In this document: positions 11,470-25,287 of the stretch, one piece after another
Layout of the letters: each line of letters opens with the position of its first letter
How positions within the stretch are numbered: position 1 is the stretch's first letter
From: Torreya grandis
Taxonomy: Eukaryota > Streptophyta > Pinopsida > Cupressales > Taxaceae
DNA: 64,000 bases
Assembly: GCA_037957365.1 (NCBI GenBank)
Contig: JARHVA010000315.1
Span: forward strand, 3,064,001 to 3,128,000
Direction: 5' to 3'
The notes under the pieces: model-generated
The model's database searches: none
What the model was told of the DNA's origin: nothing
What the model saw: only the letters and a program-made list of their open reading frames with translations
Position numbers and translations under genes: made by a program

Positions 11470-14400
11470 TCTCTCTCCCTCTCATTCATGGATAATGACT
11501 TGGAATGAATTTTTGTAAATAAGATGCTCTAAGACATTATTCACACTTAGGTTGACTCAAAAAATATTAATAAATGACAATTAGAATTCATGGATTGTGA
11601 CCAAAGGTAAAAGGACCCAAAAACTTATGAAGGTCAAGCTCAACGGGTTTATTGATACCACCCAAGGTAGGATCAATAGAATGATAATCCCATCCTAGAA
11701 AAAATCATAGAATGAGGTTTGAGTAGCAACATAGGAATGTGTGTAAATAATCTTGGGGTCAAGAACTAATAAATTTTAATAAATAATAGAAACATTTGGA
11801 AGGCTTATGACTATATGAAGGGTATTTTGGGGTAGGAGATGTATAAAACACAAGGAATTACAAACAAGTGCAAAAATCATGATAAAATATGAGAAAGACA
11901 CTATGGAAAAAGGTCGTGTACCAAAATTAGGTGTTTACATAGTGCACCTACTTTGATGTATGTATGCGAGTGAATGCATGTGTACATGAAAATATATAAA
12001 GATAAATAATTGAAGTACACACTTTCACCTACCTAGTGAAGAGTGGAAGGACTGAATGATGCTCAAGAAAGGTTCCATGATGGTCAAGATTGTAATAAGA
12101 AACTTTAAATTTGAATTTTTAAAGTAAAATTAGACATAATTTTTATTGAACCAAATATTGCCATAATTTGAAAATAATGCTCATATTCTAATTAAAACGT
12201 TTTATAATAAGTGTTAAACATAACCACTACTTTTCTAAGAGTTTTGTAACTCAATTAATTTATTGACGAGGGAAATGTTGACCAAATTTGACCCCAAGTC
12301 AAAATAGGTCAACCCCTCTAAATTAAAACTTTCATAGGGTAGTCATATGGATTTTTCATGGTATACAATGGTCCTAGAGAGTCATATTTGGTCATATTTT
12401 CCCTTCTTTAGCCTTGTCCAAGTTTTGGTCTTATGAACACTTGTCTAGTCCAAGAGGTCAATTACAATGTCTTGTTGTGTCAAACTTGGTAAAAGTTTTA
12501 ATATAGTTACAAGTCATTAAAAATGGTTATTTTAATGTCATTATATCATACTCTAACCTTTATTTGACTCTAAAATGCAAAAAATGTCAATTTGGCCACC
12601 TTTTGGGCCATATAGAGGAATGGGACATTCCACTTCAAGAAGAGGATGTTTCAAGAAGATTATAAGTAACTTTGGTGTCATAAAAAGTCATATAATGTTT
12701 AGTGTCAGTCAAGTACTAACAAACTTGTAGTTTCAACCTCCCAAATAGGAAAAATGGCATTTTCAAGCACTTTTGGGTACTTGTACAGCCTTAGAGGATC
12801 AATTGTCAGTCACTATGGCCTATGCATCTAAGAGGGGTCTATTCTTGCACCTATTTCTCTAGCTCAGAAATTGATTGAGAGGAATGATTTTGAGGGTGGT
12901 TTTTATAGTTCTTGGATCTCATTTTAATTATGGCTTTATTAGTTTAATCATCTCTATGAATTACTTTCACTTGAAGGATGAATATCTTGGTATACAAGTT
13001 GTTTCAAAAAATTCTACTACAAGTTCATGTTTCCTCTTCATGATGATTATTTTTAATGGTATATAATGTTTCATTATCCATTTATAACCCACTAGTTTCA
13101 TGGAATTCATGTCCTACTTGTTTGAAATGTGTCTCTTGTTCATATCTTCAATTTTTGCTCTTTGTGAGACATTGTTAGTGTTTGAACAAGTATAATAGAG
13201 TTTGATTGCTAGTTCAAGATCAATTACTAGTAACATATCATAATGTGAGGTTCTAAGTTAACATTTCACCAATAGAAGTGAAGAAAAGTCAAGAAGAGAA
13301 CCCAAATGCACACTTTCAAAGGAAGAGTCACAGTTATTTCAGTTGTACAGACTATAGGGAAGTTTGAGGATGCTCAAAACCCTAAAATGAGCTTAACGCA
13401 CTCCTCTATGCATTCATATAGCCTTTAAAACCTAACTATTATCACCAAAGATTCCTAAACTTACTAGTTTATCCATTTTCAACACACAGAACATATTGAC
13501 TGACCACAGGTTCGTATAGACTCGTTGAAGTTGATATAAGGTGACTTAAGACTAGGTCATGAGCTCTGTTATGCATTTAAATGGTGATAAGAATTATGTA
13601 ATGGTTTTTTAGGTTGAAAATCTTAAAACTCAAGAGCTCAAGGAAGTGACTATGTAGACCTAAAATAATCCATAGTGACCTATAGGCCCTAAGCTTGTAG
13701 GTCCACATTTTGGACCAAATCAATGACAAACCATCAATATAATGTATCAAATATGGATATCCCAACCCCATTTCAAGTGATATAACTCATTTAAGAGACT
13801 ACAAAGTTACAATACCAGCCAAGAGGACAATAGAATGAGTTGATATTCTAAGAGAGCACTTATAATAGTTTTACAAACTGTGTACTTGAAGAACAATTGA
13901 CAAGTTAGTTTTAAAGTGTCTTAAGAAATCTACAGACCTTGTATACATAATGGAAATCAAGCTCCTTTGTATATAACTTTCAACATAATGGCAAGTGTAA
14001 AGGATGGAGGTCCTAATCTCAAAACACAATCAATAGTCCTCTCATATAGGCACCTACAACCTATGTTGAATTTGGTCTTATAAAATAATAAGATTGATGG
14101 ATGATTGGAACCTCCAAGGCATTAAAGAAGTTTCCAAGTTATCAACCATCAAACAAAAAATTAGAGTATTTGAAAATGTTGATAATGTTGGTAGTAGGGT
14201 CTTAAAGCTTCAAGTTTGCAAACCATTCTTAATTGAAGAAACCCTATACACAATCATCTATAGGTTTTCTTGAATGACTCAAGACTCTCAAAAGCTTGAG
14301 ATTGTGATGTGTGAATTATTTTTAGGTTAAAAAGACACTAGTGTTCTCAATATATGGAGATAAAAGGGGTTCAAAGTGAATGACCCATCAGAGAGAGAAA

Positions 14401-17276
14401 ATAGGGTTTATGAGTTAAGATCACAGTCATAGCCCTGAGAACACTTCCGAGCCATATGAGGAGAAGCAAAGTCGGGCATATATGAGAAATGTTTGAAAAC
14501 CCATTCAGAACTTCAAACAATGCTCAGAGTCCATTGGCAATATTAGTGATGTAGAGGAGAGGTTTTGGAAACCCCCAAACATAGTCAGCAACCTAAAGGT
14601 CACCTACAGGCCTTTTTTAAAGGATAACTCAGTTTGTAAGCCTAAGTAAGAGCCAAGGATATTGAATGTTTTTTATAGCCTAGTTGAAGACTATAGTAAG
14701 GTACATATATCATTTGAAAGTTAGTAATGAATAAAGTGAAGACCTAAGACACAAGGTATATAGTCATGAGAACCTCTCAAAACACCTACAAGCTGAGAGA
14801 GCATAGAGGGACTGTAGGCTTAAGATAATGGTAGAGTAAGTGTTTGAGAGGTGTTAAAAGGTTTTATGAACCTAATTGAGACTCCAATAAATATTCAAGA
14901 CTATTGAAAATTCTAGTATGTATTAAATTAGGTCTCAAAACTCAAATGACATGTAAGAAATTCATGGACACCTACATGATATATAAGCACAAGCAGACCT
15001 TGAAATTGATTCAACATAAGGATCATGTATGAGAGAGTTTTAAACATAAATAAGAGACTCTATTTAGGCTATGAACCATTAAGGAATATTATAGGTAAGG
15101 GCTAGGGCTCAAAACCTCATGCACAGTTTAAAAGCTAACTCTCATGTAGTCACTAGTAGACTATATCCAGTCTTGAGGGAAATTAACATTTGAGGGCTCT
15201 ATAGGATTGATCATGATCTAAAAATTGGTATAATAGGGTCATCATGACTTTAAAAAGACCTCCATGGTCTCCTTTAGGTTATAAAAAAAATAGAAGTACT
15301 CACTATTTTATCTCAGACCTTGCCCACTCCTTGGGTAAGGGGCAATCAAGAGACTTAGGCATCCAATTGGTCTCAAAGAACAAATTAATAATTAAAAATC
15401 TCCTTGAAGGACCCTAAAGGAATTAATAAGCATATTATAGGTTTACATACACTTCTCAAGTGGCAACACACTAAGGTTTCCATCCAAAATCCCCTAAGGG
15501 CGGGTGAGAGTAAGGTAGGTCTTAAAGCCCAAATAGCCTAATCAGAGAAATAGTTGCATATAGAGGGGTAATAGGAACGTAAAAATAATTTAAAATAATA
15601 TAGATGGTTTTTAAATATGTTTCTAAACCTCTCACAGTAATTGGAATTAGTTTCAAGACTCATAACACAAAGTAGAGATCTCTTTAAGCCCAAGAATACT
15701 AAGCAAGCCATTCGAAGATAAACTTCAGATGCTCATACCATTGCTCAAAATTTTCATGTTATTATGAGCCTTTTTGAGTAATTTCATGGGTCTATCCAAA
15801 AAAATTTACAAGTGGAAGGAGGTCATTTAATTATCATCTCTTTATGAACAACTGTTAAGACCCCAGACAGGTCTAAAACCTCTCTTAAACCCTAATAGTG
15901 ACTAGTCATAGGAAAAAGAGTTCAAAAGCACAGATGATAACATATTTTTCTCCTAAAAAATCTTGGATTTTTTTATAACTCCAAGGAGGTTATCCCTATG
16001 TACTTTAGCTATACGGACTACCCAAAATACCTTGTTTTTGCATGTTTTTTTATGTTTTTTAGGTGTTTTCAGAAGGGGAGAGATTCCAAATCATGGTATG
16101 AGGAAATTTAGTACTTTTAATATCCATTAAATTACAAAAAAATTTACAATATATTCTGTAAATGATCAAACTAAGCCCATTTTTCGAGGCATTGTCAAAC
16201 ATGCCCAAATTGAGATTAGGTAGTAAGACCATTTCTTGGATTGCATACCTCCACAAGGTCTTAGGACCCCAAAATTGGCATGGAGGTTGGTTATGGCCTA
16301 TTTACTTTGAATTAAATATTTTTGGGTGATTTGACACATGTGGTAGAATTTTGGAGCAATAAAATGAGGTCCAAAGCAAGGAGGCCTATTGAGGCCTAAT
16401 GTTTCCACTCAAAGTCTAAGGATGAAATTTGACATGGAGATATAAGGACATAAAGGGTCATATAATATTTCATTTGTTTAAAATATAATAAATACAAATC
16501 CCATACATAGAGATTTATAGGAAAAAAAGCTTACAGGGAAACCAGGGCTATTAAAGGCTTAAGGAGAAATATGAGTTCTTGGGAGTTGGTACAAGAAACA
16601 AAATGGTTTTTTTCAAACCTGGTAACATATTTGAAGACCATTCATATATTTTGGATGAGTTGAATAATATGCAATTGAGTTTTAGGCCACTTGGACAAAT
16701 CTAGGCATGGGAAATGGAGAGTTATAGGACACCTACACATGTAACTGATGGAATGATAGGTCAAAGGAGTTTCCTAAGGCATGGAATATATTCAATGAGT
16801 TGTTTCAAATCATTTTATAAAGAATTCATAGTTGGAATGTCTATGTGTCATTATTTTCATGCAAAGAAGGGCAGTTTCTAAGATGTTAGTCAAGGTGCCA
16901 AGCCAAAATTGTAACTCCTATGCCACTTGGAAGGTTGAATTTGCTTTAGGAGTGAGATGCATGACCTTATAAGTCTATTGGAATATCTCATAAATCCTTT
17001 TATAATTATAACTCTCATGTACACTTGTCACTCCTTCTCTACTATGCCCCCTGCTCTCTCTCTTCACCATTCTCTATAAGAGCAACCACGTTTGGCTAAG
17101 TTTGGGATCCACACATTTTGTATGGTGAATCCTTGAAAAAATTAAGACTTGTACTTGCCTATTGAAGTGAATTCAAGTTAGATGTTCTACTTATATCTTG
17201 TTTTGGACCTTCAATTTTGACCAAGTATTTATTTCAGTTTTGGCAAGTAATGCAAAGGGACCATTATCCATTTTCA
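11470..17276. other. Intergenic DNA without recognised gene
   Basis: About 5.8 kb with no recognisable protein motif on either strand, no tandem repeat that I could follow and no element ends. It is upstream flank of the gypsy element that starts near 17277. Confidence 0.5.
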
Positions 17277-18089
17277 TGCAAGTACCGACATGGCATGGGA
17301 GAACCATGGTGCAGGAGGACCCAGTCAAGAGAATATGGCATGAGGAGCCCGTGAACAAAGGAACCAAAACATGAATTGAAAGACTATGGGAATGCCTGGG
17401 GAGTGGAGCATGAATAAAATAGGAGTATTTTAAATATTAAATAAAAATAGGATACTTTGACCCCACTGATCAGAGGCCTTTAATAGCCTGTAAGGAATGG
17501 AACACTTGGAAAACAAATGCATAATATAGAGCAGGCATCTAGGGGCGTAGAAGCCTGAGTCTATTGGAAAAATTAATTTTAAAATCCATGACTCAATATA
17601 TTGAGAGTTTGTGTGTCATATGTCCAATTTGAGTTGGGAATTTGACACTTGGATAGGTAAAAAAAAGTATAAAAACCCATGTTATAAGCATTCATGAAGG
17701 GGGAATGGAAGGAGGAACTTTTGAAAATATAAGAAATATTATCTTGTAATCAAAAAGTACTTAATGAGAATTCAATGTTTATCATATGGTACTTTGATCA
17801 ATGGATTGTGGACTATGTTGAATATTGAAATGTGTTAATTAATTAAAAGTCATGAGTTCTTTATTTTATAATTAGCTAGTGATGGTAGCATAATATGCTA
17901 ATAAATAATAGTAGGATATTTATTTGACAAGAAATGAGTAAATACACCACATGTTTTAAAGTCTTCAAGAACTGGTCTTTCATTGCATGTTTCAGGTGAG
18001 CGTGGGAGACTCATCCCTCACATGATAGGGCCATCATGCTAGCTTATTAGGAAGAGGCTTTAACGCCAACATAAAGAGAGAACCTAACA
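17277..18089 (+). repeat. 5' LTR of Ty3/gypsy element 1
   Basis: The start is set by alignment with the 3' LTR start at 25301, both beginning TG. The end is the CA just before the primer-binding site. Best matching segments are 17411-17424 with about 25397-25410 and 17443-17512 with 25446-25510 (AAAATAGGATA, then CCCACT, then AAGGAATGGA). A plausible TATA box, GTATAAAAACCC, lies near 17668, mid-LTR as expected for the U3 promoter. The two LTRs are highly diverged, so this is an old insertion and both borders are approximate. Confidence 0.5.
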
Positions 18090-18092
18090 TTT

Positions 18093-18109
18093 TGGTTCCA
18101 TTATTAGGA
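18093..18109 (+). other. Primer-binding site of gypsy element 1
   Basis: TGGTTCCATTATTAGGA lies a few bases after the LTR end CCTAACA. Plant gypsy elements commonly have TGGCGCC followed by a T/G-rich stretch here. Reading the site as TGGCGCC with two C/G positions changed to T fits deamination of a CpG-containing site. The tRNA identity is not certain. Confidence 0.45.
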
Positions 18110-19084
18110 CTTGAAGTAGTTGGATCACAATCATGGGAATTGTTTGAGTGCATTACATTAGAGAACATTGAATAATAGATTACTAGTGTCAACGACAATT
18201 TTATGGTTCCATATCTTTAGCCTAGAGTCTCTAAGTGATAGTGGGTAGAAAAAAACATCTACATCTCATTGTATGAGACTTTCTTTTTTGAGGTCCCTGT
18301 TATTTTACATTCCTAGATCTTAGCAGATGCTCAAGGATGATCCTAAAACCTTGGATGAAGACAGTCATGGACACCAGAATGGCAAAGGATTTTAGCATGA
18401 CTAAAAGTTTCTTGGATACAAGTGGTCGATTACTGGTGGAAGGGTGTTCGGAATAGTTACATCCTAAAATATGCTGTGACCACATATTCATGTCCTAAAG
18501 AAGTAAAGTTTAATTTTCTATGACAACCAAGAGGATGATATCTTTTGTTATTTCCTTTTGAGATTAAAAATATAATTATTGATCTTGGGTTGGAAATACT
18601 AACCATGGAAGGCTAAAATCTCATGTGCATGAGCCGCACATTTAGAGGGGAGACTACTAGTTGCTTCAGGATTGTGGGTTCAACAAGGTAGCAAGCCAAT
18701 GAGTGCTACAAAAATAGAAGTATGATGAAGCCTAGAAGAGGATCATGGGAGTTAGTGGCATGGGAAGAGATTAGGATTACTCAAGGAGTGTTGTGAAGAG
18801 CCACAGGGAGCCAGACGTGCATGAGGAATCTATCACTTATGGGCCACAACCTTTGCCACTATTATCTTGTAAAGAAACATGTTGGATCATCAGAGATAAA
18901 CCTGATACGAGTTAGCCAAGCTCTCCCACCATAGTGCATGCTCATGCATTTAATTTACATAGGGTACATATAAGGAATTGGTATAGATAGTATAGATTTA
19001 GAAGTTGAATGGATAAGGGAAACCAAGACCAAGCCATTAGGCAATAACTTAGAATCTACATCTTTTTCTTTTCAAGAGAAGTCC
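18110..19084 (+). other. Leader region of gypsy element 1
   Basis: About 1 kb between primer-binding site and first gag-like ATG. No clear protein similarity was seen. Long untranslated leaders are usual in plant gypsy elements. Confidence 0.4.
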
Positions 19085-20400
19085 ATGGCACAGCTTGGAA
19101 TGCCTGGAGGATTTGGCCAAGGCTAGAATATAGGCCCCAATATAGGAAATCAACCCTCCACCATGCCTTTCCCCATGGGTACTGCTACTGGTGGTGCTAG
19201 AGGAGGATTAGGAGGAGGTACTGGTGGAAGTGGACCCCCTCTAGGAATAGGAGCTGGATGTTCTCAACAATCATTTATTTGACCACCTATGGTTTATTAT
19301 GAAATGACATTCCACATACCTAAGTATTGAGGGGTGGAAAATATAGCTGAGCATGTTCATAAGTGTAAACTAATTTGGAGGGTGCATAGCATCACATCCT
19401 CTAAGTGAAAGGCAACATAGTTTGAAACTACCCTCTAAAAACGCACACATAAATGGTATCATAAATTCAACCCTTAGCATTCCGTGGTCAAATATGACTA
19501 GCTCAAAGCAATGTTTTTACAAGAATTTTATATTCTTGAGTTTAAGTAGCAGAGTGTAACAACACTAAAAGACATAAAATAGGGACTTACAGAGAGCGTA
19601 CGAGAATATGATGCTCGATTCAAGACCTTGATTTCTAAGTTGTCCTTTGAAATCAATCTTGCTCATTATTCATAATGGTTTATAGGAGGATTATTGTTAC
19701 CTTTTTGATGGACCTTGTCATAGAGAACATTTACCAACACGTGTGAGGCTCTAGAGGTTGCCCTACGTGCTAAAGCGATTAGAAGTATGGATACTGGGAT
19801 TAGTCCCTTTGGTGAGGCACAAATAGTGTCCATGGCTTCTCAACTTGAAAATTTGATGACGAATAATATACATGAGACACGTAATGGTGTTTTGTGTACT
19901 GATTGTGAAATCATAGGACACATAAGAAATAACTACCTACGTAAGAACATCCATGCAGTCCTAAAGTAAACTTGTGAGATTTGTCATGATGACCATGATG
20001 TTCATTCCTATCCACTTTTGTAATGGGCCATGAGCACTAAAGTATCTACATATTGTAAAATTTATGATTCTTATACTCATGACACCAATGATTGTTGTCT
20101 AATTACTGATATTCATGAGGCTCGAGCGTGTGATGTGCACTAAGCCTCAATCGTTAGTTCTCAAGACAATGGTGGCTATCATGTGCATGAAAGAGGATGA
20201 GGATGAGGCAATAGGTTTCCACTAAGGACTTGTTATAAGTGTGGTTCTCTAGACCACTATCAAAGGGATTGCCCATAATACCCAACCTACACTTACTGCA
20301 AAAAGGACCATCAGCTAGAAGACTGCCTAGATATATATGCAACCATTACAAAGGACCACAATGAAAAAGGTGCAGGTATGATTCGTATAGACAAACCATA
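19085..20400 (+). pseudogene. gag: gag of gypsy element 1
   Basis: Begins at an ATG at 19085 with a Gly/Pro-rich start (MAQLGMPGGFGQG). A capsid-like stretch around 19585-19770 resembles plant retrotransposon gag (YDARFKTLISKLSF, then HYS-WFIGGLLLPF and TFTNTCEALE). The nucleocapsid follows. A perfect CCHC knuckle, CYKCGSLDHYQRDCP, lies at 20231-20275. A weaker one is at about 19894-19938 (CTDCEIIGHIRNNY, last Cys replaced), and other Cys/His clusters lie between them. Several in-frame stops occur, many explicable as CAA/CAG/CGA to TAA/TAG/TGA. The protein would coat the element RNA in virus-like particles; this copy is dead. Confidence 0.8.
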
Positions 20401-20879
20401 ATGGTGCACTCGACTAACCATACCTATTGTATAGTAAGTCAATATTACTACTCATAGTGGGGGCCAGATGTAATCTATACCCAACCCAATTAAAAAGGTA
20501 CATTGGGAAGAACCACACACTAGGAAATACCCTGATGTACTTTAGCAAAAGGATGTACTTGAGGATACAATGGCACTTGTGCATGAGATCTAAGGCAAAA
20601 TTCAATACCTTAAGGATAGGGATGTCACACAGTGCACTACATTGTTAAGGGAAATTGAACCTCCAATAATATGGGATAGTTTTTAAGAACTATGCAAATG
20701 CATGCTTGATAAAAACAGTGTTCCCTAGTTTAGCACCTAGTTTAAAGGTGAAGCTTGCCTATCAAATGAAACCCACACTTAACTAAGTCAAAAAAGTGAA
20801 GATCGATATTTAAACCATGCTCGACATCAGGAAAGTCCTAGTTCTACTTCTTTGAAAGATGGAGAAATATTAGTTAATG

Positions 20880-21199
20880 TTGCTATCAATAGATGGGTAA
20901 TTTGAGATATTTTAGTAGATATTAGCATTGAAGTAAATTTTCTCACTAAAGATGCCTGGCATAAAATGTCTAGTCCAGCTTTGGAACCTTCACCTCATGT
21001 CTTGTTCATGGAAAACAAGACTCATGTGTACCTTATCAGAGTCCTTAAAAATGCCACTATTGAAATACTTGGGGTTCCCTTCAAAGTAGATTTTGAGCTT
21101 TTGGAGTTGGCAGAGGCTGATGATTACCCAACCTTACTGGGAAGGCCCTGGTGCTATGAAAATCATGTAGATTTAAGATTTAAAAAATTGATATATTAG
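20880..21199 (+). pseudogene. Aspartic protease of gypsy element 1
   Basis: A retropepsin-like frame. The active-site strand reads ILVDISIEVNFL where the family has I-L-V-D-T/S-G; the Asp remains but the Ser/Thr-Gly is lost. The C-terminal signature DDYPTLLGRPW at about 21120-21152 matches the plant gypsy Y-P-x-L-L-G-R-P-W motif. The enzyme would cleave Gag-Pol. Its position just after gag fits. Confidence 0.8.
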
Positions 21200-22435
21200 C
21201 TTTTAAAATACTAATAAATGTGTGATAATACCCTTAGACCAAGCACAAGGACCACCCTATATTGAACCCATAAGTGTTGATGAAGACATCAATAATTTGT
21301 ATAAAGTGACTGCTTGACATGATGAATAACATGATCCAACACTAGATGGTATTCTTCATTGGATGGACAACTAGCCTATCTTAGATATCACAAGTAATGC
21401 TTACAACTATTGGGCCCATGGTGATTATGATCTCTCTAGAAGATTGTGTAACACCATCAATAGAGATGAAAACATCCCGTGCCAGCTTCTTAAGCGTCAT
21501 AAATTTATGCACCTCATGGGTTTAATAATACAAGGACCATTGGAGGGACCACCTTTGGAGAGAATTAATGAAGCTCTATGTTTTCAAGGATAAATAGAAG
21601 TATGTGATTTTGTCTATCACCTCAAAGATTTATATGGTATCGAAAATGAATGGATGAGGTCATTAGAGCACATTTTCGATGGCACCATCTCCAGGTGGTG
21701 GTGAATGCATAAAGAGTACCTATTGTATTAGGATCAAGTGCAAGATGTTTTACATCATAGATTTCACCATGACAATAAGATCAAAGGTACACTCAGCTAT
21801 AGTGGCATAGAAGCACATAATTATCACCTTGAGGAGTGTGAAATAATATAACAAGCTGAGGAAACATTTTTACCAGAATACCTATAGATCCATACATTCT
21901 ATGGAACCTTACATACTTGGACATGGGATTGGTACATACATGAAGAAAGTCACATAGGAATAAGGTTCTGGTAGATATTAAAGGAAAATATGACATCCAT
22001 GATTTCTTACTCTTCACCAAGGATAGACCTATGCCTTACTCTTAAAACCATACGTGAAGCAATAATTAGATATCCAAGTCTGATGGAAGGCCACCTATGT
22101 CATATTCATCAGGAACTGAAGGAACCCTTGGGTTTATTCAATGATCTTCCTAGATAATCAACTCTTTCACCACTAGTAGTCATTAGTGAAGAGCATCGTG
22201 AAGAAATTTTCTTGGGAAAGCAAAAGCTTGTCTTTCAAGTAGATGAAGGAGAAAGATCCACTCTATTCGATCTATTGAGTAAAGACTTACATATTCATAC
22301 AAGTACTAGCTCATGAACTATTCAGGACACCAATTTCACTATGGACAATCCTTATCATGGGCCCATTCAAAATGTTCAACTAAACATTAACATATAATAG
22401 GAACCTAAGGTAGTGACCATTGGCAATTATTAGAC
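21200..22435 (+). pseudogene. Protease-RT spacer of gypsy element 1
   Basis: Short stretches in different frames look like decayed Pol linker, but no named domain can be assigned. Stops and shifts are frequent. It lies exactly between protease and RT of the element. Confidence 0.45.
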
Positions 22436-23300
22436 TGAGATAAAAAATTTCAACTCTTTGAGTTGCTGAAAGAGTATCAGGATTTGTTTCCAAAGAACTA
22501 TAGTGAAATGAAAGGGGTTCACCCTTCTCTTAAGAATATGCATGTAAAATTTATTGATGGCACTCATCTTGTGAAGAAATGCCCATACTAGATGAACCCT
22601 AACCTCTGAGTATGCATGAATGAAGAGATCGATAACATGCTCCACATCAGATTAATTATTCCTATTGATGAATCTAACTGGGTGAGTCCTATGATAATCA
22701 ATATCAAGAAGGATGGGTGTATTCGTATCTGCATGGATTATCATGTTTTGAATGCATCTTGTGTCATCGATCCTTTCCCAACACCTTTCATGGAGGAAGT
22801 CATAGAAGGTGTTGTCGGTTGTGAGATATACTCTTTACCGATGGGTTTCAAGGGTATCACTAAGTCCAAATAGCTGAGAAAGACCACTCCAAGACCACAT
22901 TTGCTATGAAATGGGACTCTTTTACCTAAATTTTCATGCCTTTCAGGTTGAAAAATGCCTCGACAATATTCTCATGGGTAGTAATAAAGGATTTTAAATA
23001 TTTTATCCATAAATTTCTCCAAGTCTACTTACATGACTAGATGATATACTAGTTCATCAAGGACCATTGTGTTAATTTGAGGCTCATGCTTGAGTACCGT
23101 CAAGTATTACAAATTTGCTTGAATCTAAAGAAATGCCTTTTTATGACACCATTTAGTGTACTCCTTGGAGACATCATTTTTAAAGAGGGACTCCTCATGG
23201 ATCCAGCCAAGGTTTCTATCATTCTAGACTATCAGTGCCAAAAACCTAGTGTGAGGTGCATGTATTCTTAGGACACACGTGATACTACATGAAGTTCATT
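22436..23300 (+). pseudogene. Reverse transcriptase of gypsy element 1
   Basis: The N-terminal part reads LLKEYQDLFPKNYSEM, as in plant gypsy pol. Then come the RT fingers/palm: IDESNWVSPMIINIKKDG, IRICMDYHVLNA and DPFPTPFMEEV (22655-22800), equal to the family's W-V-S-P, K-K-D-G, R-x-C-x-D-Y-R-x-L-N and D-x-F-P-x-P blocks. The FRLKNA block is near 22940. The catalytic Y-L/V-D-D-x-x-V-Y box near 23020-23050 is decayed to YLHD plus a stop. The thumb/connection around 23077-23230 (LNLKKCLF, GDIIFKEGLLMDPAKV) is still readable. Several frame shifts make it inactive. Confidence 0.9.
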
Positions 23301-23379
23301 CAAGGTTATGCCAAGATTAAAACACCCCTAGAAGAACTATTAAAGCATAATAAATAATTTATATGGACTAATTCTTGCA

Positions 23380-23880
23380 AAGTAGGTTTTGAAACTCTGA
23401 AGGAAAGACTAGTTACCGTTCCTATCTTACAATTTCCAAATTGGATAAAACCATTTCATATCCATGTTGATGCATTTGGAATAGTAGTTGGTGTAATACT
23501 TTCACAACTAGGAGAGGGAAATTTGGACCATCCCATCTATTTCACTAGCAATAAACTCACATCGGTCGAAAGGAATTATGCCACCACTAAATGTGAAGCC
23601 TTATCTATGGTTTATGCACTATAGAAATTCAGATTGTACCTTCTGGCCACACCATTTGTATTTTACACTAACCATGAGGCTTTAAAGTATCTCATCAACA
23701 ATCCCATTCTCCATGGAATAATTTGCCAATGGATAGTTCTCTTCTAAGAATTCTAGTTTTTTGTAGTAGTAAAACCTGGGAAAACCAATTGTGGACCTAA
23801 TCATCTATCCCAAATTGAAAATGGAGAACCTCCACATGATATAGAAGATGACCTTCCTAACATACAAATTTTCTAAGTCA
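23380..23880 (+). pseudogene. RNase H of gypsy element 1
   Basis: Ty3/gypsy RNase H follows RT: HVDAFGIVVGVILSQ (about 23461-23505, the family's D-A-S/D block), HPIYFTSNKLTSVERNYATT and KCEALSMVYAL. Then comes FVFYTNHEALKYLIN, equal to the F-x-x-x-T-D-H-x-A-L-K-Y-L block with Asp changed to Asn. The domain removes the RNA template strand during reverse transcription. Stops break it. Confidence 0.85.
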
Positions 23881-24059
23881 CTAGGGTACCTAAAGAATTA
23901 GAGGATATTGCAGCATTCCTAAATACTAGTTGTGCACCTAATTCTCTCACTTTAAAAGAAAAGAAATAACTTGTAATTCGTACTACACCATATCAACTCA
24001 TAGTAGGAGATCTGTACAAGATTAACCATGATGAGGTACTACACTATTATTTAATACAA

Positions 24060-25140
24060 CATTATCACCTTGAGGTATTATAATAAATTCATGAAGGTAT
24101 TACCAAAGGACATTGTGTTGGGGAAGCTATCACATGCAAGGTGTTGCTCGTCAAACTCTGGTGGTCAAATTTATTTAAAGATGCAAAGGCATATGTAAGG
24201 CAATGTGATATCTGACAGTGCATGGGAAAACCTAATATAAGAGATGCCATGCCATTTCACCCAATTTCATCTCAAGAACCATTCAAAAAGTGGGCTATAG
24301 ATTTTGTGGGGCCCATCACTCCCACAAGATGAAGAACAGGTTTGCGATACATAATTGTGGTAATAGACTATTTAACACATTAAGTTGAGGCAGTGCCAAC
24401 TAAAGACTGTACGGTAAAAACTACCACATGGCTCATCTAGGAAAACATTATAACATGCTTTGTATGTCCTTTAAGTTTCACTAATGACCGAAGAACCCAC
24501 TTCCTGAATGAGATAATTTGAATCATGTTGGTTGAATTCATGATTGTGGATCATAAGACAACACCATATCACCCACAGGATAATAGAATAGTAGAAGCCT
24601 TTAATAATATCCTCGATACCACCTTGAAAAAAATATATAATATTGGTATAATTGATTAGGATGATAGGGTATCTGTAGTACTTTGGGCATACCAAACCAC
24701 ATACAAATGCCTCAACAAAAATACACCATTTAACCTAGTATATGGAAAGGAAGAAATCATGCTAGTTGAGTTCCTAGTTCTATCTCTTTGAATAACATGT
24801 ATAGGAAGCCTTGATGATGATGAATCTTTGAAAGGTCATCTCAATGAACTCTTGAAACTAGATGAGGCTCAGTTCCTCACTCATCGAAATCAAGATGTTG
24901 AGAAATAGAAATAGAAACATGGCATGATCGCCATTTAAAGAACAAAATCTTCACCCCAGGTATGAAAGTCCTACTCTATGACTCTATTTTCACGTGCCAC
25001 CTTGGGAAGCTCTGCATTCATTAAGATGGACCATTCATAATTCATAGTATCTGATCTATTGGTGCATGCCAAATAAAATGAATAGATGGTCAATTTTTAC
25101 CTGAACACTAATGGGAGTCGGCTTCGACCATTTTATGATT
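24060..25140 (+). pseudogene. Integrase of gypsy element 1
   Basis: The HHCC region starts near 24110 (GHCVGEAITCKVLLVKLWW then CDI-Q). The catalytic core has KWAIDFVGPI (first Asp, near 24300), FTNDRRTHFLNEII (second Asp) and PYHPQDNRIVEAFNN (Glu, near 24570-24610), the D,D(35)E pattern. The C-terminal part reads LKGHLNELLKLDEAQF, then a GSRLRPF-type ending near 25110-25130, typical of plant gypsy pol ends. At least six stops interrupt it. Confidence 0.88.
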
Positions 25141-25287
25141 CTATTTAAGTTTATGATATTTTTCAAATAAGGTTTGAGGTCATTAGATTAGGATTTTCTA
25201 TTTTCATTAAAAGGTGTTGCCCTTGAGGTGTGCGACTCATTTTTTTAGTCCTTTAGATGTTTTTGTGGAGGGCCATAAACCCTTTTA

